From Chloroflexota bacterium (lineage in GTDB: Bacteria; Chloroflexota; Anaerolineae; Anaerolineales; DRMV01), in the NCBI GenBank assembly GCA_013153335.1, contig JAADEP010000113.1:1-9254 (forward strand): a stretch of 9,254 nucleotides of DNA, given 5' to 3'. The notes under the pieces were generated by a model. The model did no database searches and had not been told where the DNA came from. It worked only from the letters and a program-made list of their open reading frames with translations. Positions within the stretch are counted from its first letter, which is position 1. Each line of letters starts with the position of its first letter. Positions 1-5,536 of the stretch are shown here, in pieces. Both the position numbers and the translations under genes were made by a program.

Positions 1-573
1 CCGCCCTTCCCCAAGGCGGGGTTCGAGTGGAAGTGGGATGCGGCCCAGGGCGTGCTGCTCGACCCTGACGGCCTGCCTCGCTACCGCCTGGTGGACGGCC
101 AGTGGGTGCCGGTGGTGCCCGAGGAGCTGAGGGCCAAGCTGCCCGAGGGCTTCAAGGTGGCCATGGTGGACGGCCAGTGGCACATCACCGGGCCGGACGG
201 CAAGGCGCTGTATCGCTGGAACCCCGACACGCTCACGTGGGAGAGCCTCGAGGTCGCGGCCGAAGAACAGCAAGGCGAAGAACAAGAAATGGCGACCTCG
301 GACTGCGGAGCCAAGCCCGCGCGGCTCAAAGTGGGCGAGTCGGCCAAGGTATTGGTCAACCTCAACCTGCGCAGCTCGCCGGGCATTGGGGATAACTGGA
401 TCATGACCATGCCCGCGGGCACGGTTGTCGAGGTCATCGGCGGGCCGAAGTGCGTGCCCCACGGCGATGGCGCGTATCGCTGGTGGGAAGTCCGCCTGCC
501 CGATGGCCGGACGGGTTGGGCTGCCGAAGCACCCATCCATGGCAACTATTACTTCATGGAACCCGTCCCCTAA
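1..573 (+). CDS. SH3b-domain protein, 5' end outside window
   Basis: The reading frame is open from the first base, so the true start lies upstream; 190 residues are visible. The first ~85 are rich in Trp, Tyr and Gly and hold two copies of VDGQW (about residues 31-35 and 56-60), each followed by a short aromatic stretch, which looks like a degenerate tandem repeat. A Glu/Gln-rich linker (about 86-97) follows. Residues ~115-185 resemble a bacterial SH3 (SH3b) domain: a VNLNLRSSPG-type opening, then PAGTVVEVIGG, then RWWEVRLPDGRTGW. Known SH3b domains bind cell-wall or other extracellular ligands, so an envelope or secreted protein is likely, but the signal sequence, if any, is out of view. 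Two cysteines (about residues 102 and 151) flank or lie in the SH3b part and could pair. The gene ends in TAA, followed 20 bases later by a terminator. Its exact role is unknown. Confidence 0.85.
   Translation, partial: PPFPKAGFEWKWDAAQGVLLDPDGLPRYRLVDGQWVPVVPEELRAKLPEGFKVAMVDGQWHITGPDGKALYRWNPDTLTWESLEVAAEEQQGEEQEMATSDCGAKPARLKVGESAKVLVNLNLRSSPGIGDNWIMTMPAGTVVEVIGGPKCVPHGDGAYRWWEVRLPDGRTGWAAEAPIHGNYYFMEPVP
89..180 (+). repeat. 17-bp direct repeat inside the SH3b gene
   Basis: The 17 bases at 89-105 recur exactly at 164-180, and both encode the VDGQW motif in the same frame. The identity reaches the DNA level, including synonymous positions, which suggests a recent duplication of a protein repeat unit. 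It could also be chance plus protein-level constraint, since the copy is short. Confidence 0.6.
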
Positions 574-593
574 ACCCCCTCGGCATCGGAACG

Positions 594-635
594 AACAGGG
601 CAACGGTCAGCAGGCCGTTGCCCTGTTTTGTTTTC
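594..635 (+). terminator. Rho-independent terminator
   Basis: A perfect 13-bp inverted repeat (594-606 with 615-627, loop of 8 bases at 607-614) is followed by TTGTTTTC. It starts 20 bases after the stop codon of the SH3b gene and is the right shape for an intrinsic terminator on the plus strand. On the minus strand the hairpin is not followed by a T run, so it is unlikely to serve the convergent G5-3D gene equally well. No clear terminator was seen for that gene in 636-726. Confidence 0.88.
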
Positions 636-726
636 TCACAGCGGGCAACGCGCTTGGACTCATACGGCGCGCCTCGGGCGATGGCGGTCCGCCTCACGCT
701 GGGTTTGGCCTCTGGTTTCGGAGCCT

Positions 727-1968
727 TCACGGCAGAATGTAGGGGATTTGGTCCGGCGGCGGGGGCGGCGCGACGAAGTAAAGCGTTGTCCACTGGTGCC
801 AGGATTCGTAGTCGTCGTCCGAGAACCCCAGATCGATCCAACGCCGGCCCGGCATGCCAGGGCCTACGTCTGCGATGATGCCAAAGCCGTAGCCCGGAAC
901 ATACACCCGCCAACCTTTCATCCAGCGATACCATTCTAGCGTCACCGCGATAATGCCTTTGCGCAAGCGTTCACCGCTCGCGGTGATGTCGTCACACCCG
1001 TCAATGCCCAGGCGGCACGGGGAATAGGACGTCGCATAGACCTTGACCGCGCGCCAATATTGGACCGGCCCGTGGGGCGTATCTAACGTGCGGATTTCGA
1101 TGCGCGTGCCGTAGCCCAAAATCCGATTCTGCGGCTCCTGGATCAGCCATTGGGCCGTGTATAGGGGCGTCACCTGGGCATCGTCCCAGCGGATCGCGCG
1201 GCTCGCGGTCAGGCGCAACCCGGCCCGGCCTTCTTGCAACACCGCGGTTGTGTCAAGGGGCAGGTCAGGCGCGGGTTGCCATTCCACCTCATACGGAATG
1301 GAGCGAACTTGCAGGTCCCACGTGGTTTGGCCGCGACGCACGGCAACGCGGGGCGTGTCGCCCAGGGGCGCTCCCGCGGCCGGTCGAAGCTCGGTCCAGC
1401 TGACTGCGGGCACCCCCAGCGCGGCCAGCACGTCGGCGCTGGTGGACCAAGGGCCTCGGCCCGCGACCCGACCTTGCGCTTGCACCACTTCGCGGCGAAC
1501 CGCTGGCTGCCATTGCACTTGCCCGGAGGCATCGCGCGTAAAGGTATCGGCCGGGTGCAGAGCCAGCCCGGCCTGGGCCAACGCGCGCGCGGGGTGTTGG
1601 GCCGTGCTCCAACGCTGCCCAGGGCCATCGGGCCCACGCCAGCGGAGCAGCCGCGCGCGGCGCAGGGTCAAACGCACCATGGTCGCGGTTCGGGGCCATG
1701 GGGTATCTGGCCGCAACGGCACGCCGTTGAGCCGCGCGTCGTCACTCGGCCACCAAGGGCCCGCGAACTCGGTCAGCATGTCCGCGGGCCAGGCCGCGGT
1801 CGCGGGGCCCCAATAGCGCGGCTCCCCGTCCACCTCGAGCCACACATAGGGGCGCGGGCTGGTTTCGGCCGGTTGACCGCGCATCCCCCAGGCCGCGACC
1901 AACAGCACCACCCCGGCCAGAATCCATCCCCCAGCAAGCGGAACGAGCCAAGCACGTGAGCCGTTCAT
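727..1968 (-). CDS. Membrane-anchored G5-3D domain protein (YabE-like)
   Basis: A protein of 413 residues. An N-terminal membrane segment (about 11-28) is followed by an envelope-facing part of ~200 residues with no firm match, perhaps containing DUF348-like units. A G5-type domain lies at about 223-292 (starting IPYEVEW, ending ILGYGT). A 3D domain lies at about 308-383, opening YATSYSP and holding the three aspartates that name the family: D326/D327 before ITASG, D367 in ADVGPG and D379 in WIDL. This order resembles Bacillus YabE and related wall proteins; the 3D domain has an MltA-like double-psi barrel and is linked to peptidoglycan cleavage or binding. The start at 1968 is chosen because its ATG overlaps the TGA of the upstream nuclease gene as ATGA, and the membrane segment follows at once. 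There is no Shine-Dalgarno sequence before it, so translation probably depends on coupling. A short proline run lies near the C-terminus (401-405). Confidence 0.85.
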   Translation of the reverse strand: MNGSRAWLVPLAGGWILAGVVLLVAAWGMRGQPAETSPRPYVWLEVDGEPRYWGPATAAWPADMLTEFAGPWWPSDDARLNGVPLRPDTPWPRTATMVRLTLRRARLLRWRGPDGPGQRWSTAQHPARALAQAGLALHPADTFTRDASGQVQWQPAVRREVVQAQGRVAGRGPWSTSADVLAALGVPAVSWTELRPAAGAPLGDTPRVAVRRGQTTWDLQVRSIPYEVEWQPAPDLPLDTTAVLQEGRAGLRLTASRAIRWDDAQVTPLYTAQWLIQEPQNRILGYGTRIEIRTLDTPHGPVQYWRAVKVYATSYSPCRLGIDGCDDITASGERLRKGIIAVTLEWYRWMKGWRVYVPGYGFGIIADVGPGMPGRRWIDLGFSDDDYESWHQWTTLYFVAPPPPPDQIPYILP

Positions 1969-2480
1969 GCCAACCGTTGATCGCAAATATCCCGGAACCC
2001 GCACGCGCGGCAACGGGCCGGATGCTGGTGCGAACGCCGCACGTCCCCGCGCGCTTCGTCGGTGCGCATCGCGGCCAAAATCGCGAGCAACTCGTCGGTC
2101 AGGGCCGGCGTGAATTCTACCCGAAACGTGGCTTCAGGATAGCGCAGCAGGCCATACGGCGAGGGCCGGCCCAAAACCCGGCGGATCAACAGCCCATAGG
2201 CCACAAGCTGGTATACGTGGCCAGGGTAGGGCTCGGTCGGGGTATGGCCGGTTTTCACTTCAACCGGGATGAGCGCTTCGCCCTGCTCTACCATGTAATC
2301 AGGCTTGCCCACCAGACCCAAACGGGGGTCATAAAGCGGGCGGGCGAGGGTCTGCGCGGGACCCATGTCGTCGACATACACAACCCGGCCCGCGGGCAGC
2401 CCCAGCTCGCGCTGGGCCCGTTGCGTCCACCACACCAGCAGCAAACCCAATCCAACCAAAAGCAAACCCAAAACGAGCAT
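1965..2480 (-). CDS. Membrane-anchored Cas4/RecB-like nuclease
   Basis: A protein of 171 residues. A hydrophobic N-terminal helix (about 1-18) is followed by a PD-(D/E)XK nuclease fold of the Dna2/Cas4 type. Visible motifs are GKPDY (D61), VEVK (E74, K76) and QLVAY (Q91, Y95), the metal-binding and motif-IV residues of the RecB-like family. The C-terminus has CRACGFRDIC, a C-x2-C-x5-C set (C157, C160, C166) typical of the Cas4 iron-sulfur site. The fourth, N-terminal cysteine of classical Cas4 is absent; the protein has only these three. The start at 2480 is chosen over in-frame extension to 2696 because the longer form would run into the divergent aminotransferase gene and adds unrelated sequence. 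No cas genes or CRISPR array are visible, so a role in spacer acquisition is unsupported; DNA end processing or uptake at the membrane is possible. The gene is translationally coupled to the downstream G5-3D gene. Confidence 0.83.
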   Translation of the reverse strand: MLVLGLLLVGLGLLLVWWTQRAQRELGLPAGRVVYVDDMGPAQTLARPLYDPRLGLVGKPDYMVEQGEALIPVEVKTGHTPTEPYPGHVYQLVAYGLLIRRVLGRPSPYGLLRYPEATFRVEFTPALTDELLAILAAMRTDEARGDVRRSHQHPARCRACGFRDICDQRLA

Positions 2481-2486
2481 GGCCGT

Positions 2487-2492
2487 ATTGTA
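2487..2492 (-). promoter_or_regulatory. -10 box for a leaderless nuclease transcript
   Basis: The minus strand reads TACAAT here, ending six bases before the ATG at 2480. A start site about seven bases downstream of a -10 box would fall on the A of that ATG. No Shine-Dalgarno sequence lies in the six bases between, which fits a leaderless mRNA. No convincing -35 box is visible. Identified by eye only. Confidence 0.45.
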
Positions 2493-2544
2493 CCCAAACT
2501 TTGCGGCACTCCCGGGATTTGCCGGTCCTCCTCCCAAAGCGGTG

Positions 2545-2550
2545 TATAAT
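2545..2550 (+). promoter_or_regulatory. -10 box (TATAAT) of the aminotransferase operon
   Basis: A perfect TATAAT consensus lies 35 bases upstream of the aminotransferase ATG in a 105-base divergent intergenic region. A TG pair sits directly before it. The best -35 candidate (TTGCCG at 2519-2524) is 20 bases away, longer than ideal. Transcription would begin near 2557, leaving a short leader with a GGAGG ribosome binding site at 2574-2578. Confidence 0.6.
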
Positions 2551-2559
2551 CTTGCGCAC

Positions 2560-2571
2560 GGAACTCGTTCC
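2560..2571. promoter_or_regulatory. Possible operator: GGAAC-2-GTTCC palindrome
   Basis: A 5+2+5 inverted repeat lies 9 bases after the TATAAT box, over the predicted start of transcription and just before the ribosome binding site. Its position would suit a repressor site. It is short and could be chance in GC-rich DNA. Confidence 0.25.
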
Positions 2572-2585
2572 ACGGAGGTAGCTCC

Positions 2586-3767
2586 ATGCCCGGGTTTGAA
2601 GTCATCGGCGAAGAAGAAAAGCAAGCTGTGGTGGATATCTTTGACCGCAGCAATGGCGTGCTGTTTTATCGAGGATTTGACGAGCGGCGCAATCATATCT
2701 TCCGCGTGCTCGATTTCGAAGCCGCGTTTGCCCAGCGGATTGGCGCGCGCTACGCGCAGGCGGTGACCTCAGGGACCGCGGCCCTTAAGGTCGCGCTCAA
2801 GGCCCTGGGCATTGGCCCTGGCGATGAGGTGATCACCCAGGCCTTTACGTTTGTGGCCACGGTTGAGGCCATTCTCGACACCGGCGCGACCCCGATCGTG
2901 GTCGACGTGGACGATACACTCAACATGGACCCCGACGCGCTGCGCGCGGCCATCACCCCGCGCACCAAGGCCGTGATTCCGGTGCACATGATGCACACGG
3001 CCGCGGCCATGGATGCGATCCTACCCATCGCGCAAGAACACGGCTTGTTCATCGTGGAAGACACGGCCCAAGCGTGCGGCGCGACCTACCAGGGCAAGAC
3101 GCTAGGGACGTGGGGCCATTTGGGTTGTTTTAGCTTCGATTTCGGCAAGACCATCACCACCGGTGAAGGGGGCATGGTGGTCACGGACGACGAAGAGCTC
3201 TTCCGCCTCGCGCGGTCTTACCACAACCACGGCCACGCGTTCTTGCCCGGCGTCCCGCCTGGCGAAGAACCGGGGATTATGCCGGGGTTCAACTTCCGCA
3301 TGACCGAGCTGCAGGCCGCGGTCGGCCTTGCGCAGCTCAAAAAGCTGGATTTCATTCTCGCGCGGCAGCGCGCGAATAAGGCCATGATGAAGGCCTTTCT
3401 TGAGCCCGAAGCCGAGGCCCTGGGCATTCGCTTCCGTCGGGTCCTCAACCCCGATGGCGAAGGCGGGGATACGCTGGTCTTCTTCACTGGCAGCCGCGAA
3501 CGCGCGCGCGCGGTGGCACGGCATATGGCCCAGCACGGGGTGGGCACCAAGCTCTTGCCCGGCGCGGAGCGATGGCATTTCGCGGGCTACTGGGAGTGGA
3601 TTTTCAGGGACCATCCCCTGTATGCCGAGGATTGGTCGACCCGATGGGCGGCATCGGCCCGATGGCTCGAGCAGGCGGTTGCCTTGCCGGTCATGGTGCT
3701 CGATGAGCCTAAGGATATTGAGCGCAAGATGCGGGTGGTTCTTGACGCGCTGCGCGCGACCGCGTAA
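2586..3767 (+). CDS. DegT/DnrJ/EryC1/StrS aminotransferase, KdnA-like
   Basis: A protein of 393 residues, a normal length for PLP-dependent sugar aminotransferases of the DegT family. Visible landmarks: SGTAAL (about 62-67, phosphate binding), QAFTFVATVEAI (85-96), VEDTAQ (D159 to the PLP ring nitrogen, Q162), and SFDFGKTITTGEGG with K188 as the Schiff-base lysine. The opening MPGFE...GEEEKQ, the SFDxxKTIT motif and the NFRMTELQAA stretch recall Shewanella KdnA, which makes 8-amino-3,8-dideoxy-octulosonate; this comparison is from memory, so subfamily and substrate are tentative. Family members transfer an amino group, usually from glutamate, to a keto-sugar for surface polysaccharide. The start is fixed by GGAGG seven bases upstream. 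It is the first gene of the plus-strand run, with a TATAAT box upstream and the nucleotidyltransferase 13 bases downstream. KdnB-type dehydrogenase or glycosyltransferase partners are not in view. Confidence 0.9.
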   Translation: MPGFEVIGEEEKQAVVDIFDRSNGVLFYRGFDERRNHIFRVLDFEAAFAQRIGARYAQAVTSGTAALKVALKALGIGPGDEVITQAFTFVATVEAILDTGATPIVVDVDDTLNMDPDALRAAITPRTKAVIPVHMMHTAAAMDAILPIAQEHGLFIVEDTAQACGATYQGKTLGTWGHLGCFSFDFGKTITTGEGGMVVTDDEELFRLARSYHNHGHAFLPGVPPGEEPGIMPGFNFRMTELQAAVGLAQLKKLDFILARQRANKAMMKAFLEPEAEALGIRFRRVLNPDGEGGDTLVFFTGSRERARAVARHMAQHGVGTKLLPGAERWHFAGYWEWIFRDHPLYAEDWSTRWAASARWLEQAVALPVMVLDEPKDIERKMRVVLDALRATA

Positions 3768-3780
3768 CCCGCGAGGACCG

Positions 3781-4410
3781 ATGCGCCGCGGGCACCCGAT
3801 GCGCCTGGCTGGGGTGGTTTTGGCCGCGGGGGAAGGCCGCCGCTTTGGCCCGAGGCCGAAGGTGTTGCTGCCCTACCAGGGCGAGCCTCTGGTCCGTCGG
3901 GCCGCGCGCGAGGCCCTGCGCGCGGGGCTCAACCCGGTCGGCGTGGTGCTGGGGCACCGGGCGGAAGACGTGGTCCCCGCGCTCGCGGGGCTGCCGGTGC
4001 GCGTGTTGCTCAATCCCGCGTGGGCCATGGGGATGGCCCGTTCCGTGCGGGTGGCCGTGCGCGCGGCTCAGGCTTGGCAAGCGGATGGGCTGCTCATCAC
4101 CCTGGCCGACATGCCGTACGTGGATGCGGCCGTGTTACGGGCGGTCCAACAAGCCTTTGCCCGCACGACGCGCGGCATCGTGACCCTGGACGTGCAAGGG
4201 CAGCGCGTACCGCCCGTGGCGTATCACCGCGATGTTTGGCCCGCGCTGCTGCGCCTCGAGGGCGATACGGGCGGCCGCGCGCTCTTCCATCGATTCCCCG
4301 TGCACCGGGTGCCGTGGCCCGACCCTCGGGTCGCGCTTGACATTGATACACCGGGCGACTGGCAACGCGTCCGCCCCATTTCTGCCGAGCGAGGGCACGA
4401 GCATGCGTGA
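3781..4410 (+). CDS. MobA/MocA-like nucleotidyltransferase
   Basis: A protein of 209 residues, typical for the MobA-like NTP transferase family (NTP_transf_3). It has the nucleotide-binding start LAAGEGRRFG (14-23) with K27, the WAMGMARSVR stretch (81-90), the metal-binding LADMP (D110), GDTGGRALF (161-169) and DIDTPGDW (187-194). This set resembles MocA/PucB-type enzymes, which transfer CMP to molybdopterin, more than sugar-activating KdsB enzymes, but the substrate cannot be read from sequence. No molybdoenzyme is nearby, while a sugar aminotransferase lies 13 bases upstream. The ATG at 3781 is preferred because GCGAGGA lies just before it; an in-frame ATG at 3799 (starting MRLAGVVLAAG) fits the family's usual N-terminus equally well but has no ribosome binding site. 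The 3' end overlaps the next gene by 8 bases. Confidence 0.85.
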   Translation: MRRGHPMRLAGVVLAAGEGRRFGPRPKVLLPYQGEPLVRRAAREALRAGLNPVGVVLGHRAEDVVPALAGLPVRVLLNPAWAMGMARSVRVAVRAAQAWQADGLLITLADMPYVDAAVLRAVQQAFARTTRGIVTLDVQGQRVPPVAYHRDVWPALLRLEGDTGGRALFHRFPVHRVPWPDPRVALDIDTPGDWQRVRPISAERGHEHA

Positions 4411-5485
4411 CGGACAAGATCGGGTTTTCCTCTTCATCTCTCCGGAAGCCTGGGAAAACTTCAAAGAGTTTCTCAAGGTTGTGGGCTGGATTTTGGTTTT
4501 CGCCGCGGTGGTCTTGCTTTTGGGGCTGCTGATCGCGCTCTACCAGTGGGCCGCGGCGCAAATCCCGGTATTGGCCCGGGCGCGACCGTATTTATGCTTC
4601 AGCAGTGGGGTGCTTTTGATCGCGGGTTTGATCTGGCTGGGCGTGCGGCAATGGAACAAAGACCCGGAATTTCGTTTGGCCTTGGTGGTGGGCGTTAGCT
4701 TGATTTTGATGACCATCATCCCCGCGTGGATTTTGGCTTTGGGCGTGGGCGCGCTGAGCCGCCCCGGGGCCCCGCGGCCTATTGGCACACCCGAAGGCCT
4801 CACGCCCGCGCCGTGGGCGCGGGCCATCCCGCCGGCCGCGTGGCCGACCCTGACCGTCGTGCCCACACCCACGCCCGCGCCTTTGCTGCGCCCGCCGCCG
4901 ACGCCCACATATCTCGCGTCTACGGCGCAACCCACAGGCACTCCGTGGCCGATCATCTTCGCGGGCGTGCTGCCGAACGATTCGGCTTACACCGTGCGCA
5001 TTGAGGCTTCCCATCGCTTGCTCGCGCTTCGTGGCCCAGACGCGTACGCGGATGTGCGGATTCGCGCGCGGGTCCGCATTCAGCGCGCGGCCGATTTGGG
5101 CCGGGGTTCGTGGGGGGTGATCTGCCGCTACCAATCGCCCGAAGCGTATTACGCGTTTTTCGTGGGCCTGGACGACATGGTGAGCATCTGGCGGCGCGAG
5201 CCCGGCGAGTTTCGCCCCCTGGCCCGTTGGCGCCGCATCCCCACGCCCGTGTTGTTGGCTTTTCCGGACGACCCCGAAGCCCCCGAACGCTTGAGCCCCT
5301 GGCTGGTCGCGGAATGTCAAGGCGATACGCTGCGGTTGCGCATCAACGGATACCTCATCCACGAGGTGCGCGACCCCGAGCCCTTGCCCGCGGGGCGCAT
5401 CGGGCTCATCGTGGGCAACGAAGAAGAGCGCCTCGTGCGCGTGCGTTGGATCGTATATGAGGTGGAGGATCTGGCCGTGCCCTAA
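4403..5485 (+). CDS. Three-helix membrane protein with ConA-like exodomain
   Basis: A protein of 360 residues. Three membrane helices lie at about 24-48, 63-81 and 92-118. The loop between helices 2 and 3 is basic (R82, K86, R91), so the N-terminus should be inside and the long C-terminal part outside. A Pro/Thr/Ala-rich linker follows (about 120-182, with PTPTPAP and PPPTPTY). Residues ~185-357 look like a concanavalin-A-like / 3-keto-disaccharide-hydrolase (DUF1080) type beta-sandwich: WGVICRYQSPEAYYAFFVG, LRLRINGYLIHEVRD and a final VRWIVYEVED strand. Such domains often bind or process carbohydrate, but no catalytic residues can be assigned. The ATG at 4403 has GAGG eight bases upstream and overlaps the nucleotidyltransferase end by 8 bases, implying coupled translation; the in-frame extension to 4232 is antedated by that gene and discarded. 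Function unknown; surface binding is the likely theme. Confidence 0.82.
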   Translation: MRDGQDRVFLFISPEAWENFKEFLKVVGWILVFAAVVLLLGLLIALYQWAAAQIPVLARARPYLCFSSGVLLIAGLIWLGVRQWNKDPEFRLALVVGVSLILMTIIPAWILALGVGALSRPGAPRPIGTPEGLTPAPWARAIPPAAWPTLTVVPTPTPAPLLRPPPTPTYLASTAQPTGTPWPIIFAGVLPNDSAYTVRIEASHRLLALRGPDAYADVRIRARVRIQRAADLGRGSWGVICRYQSPEAYYAFFVGLDDMVSIWRREPGEFRPLARWRRIPTPVLLAFPDDPEAPERLSPWLVAECQGDTLRLRINGYLIHEVRDPEPLPAGRIGLIVGNEEERLVRVRWIVYEVEDLAVP

Positions 5486-5536
5486 GGTCTTCTGAGTGGG
5501 AACACAAAAAGAACGCGGAATGCATAGGAGGAGCGC

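Noticed and set aside
683..693. Short inverted repeat GGCG/CGCC as a terminator for the G5-3D gene
   Set aside because: A four-pair stem with a three-base loop and no T run on the minus strand is too weak to call.
2481..2696. N-terminal extension of the Cas4-like nuclease to a start at 2696
   Set aside because: It would overlap the 5' part of the divergent aminotransferase gene and run through its promoter region; the added residues resemble nothing in the family.
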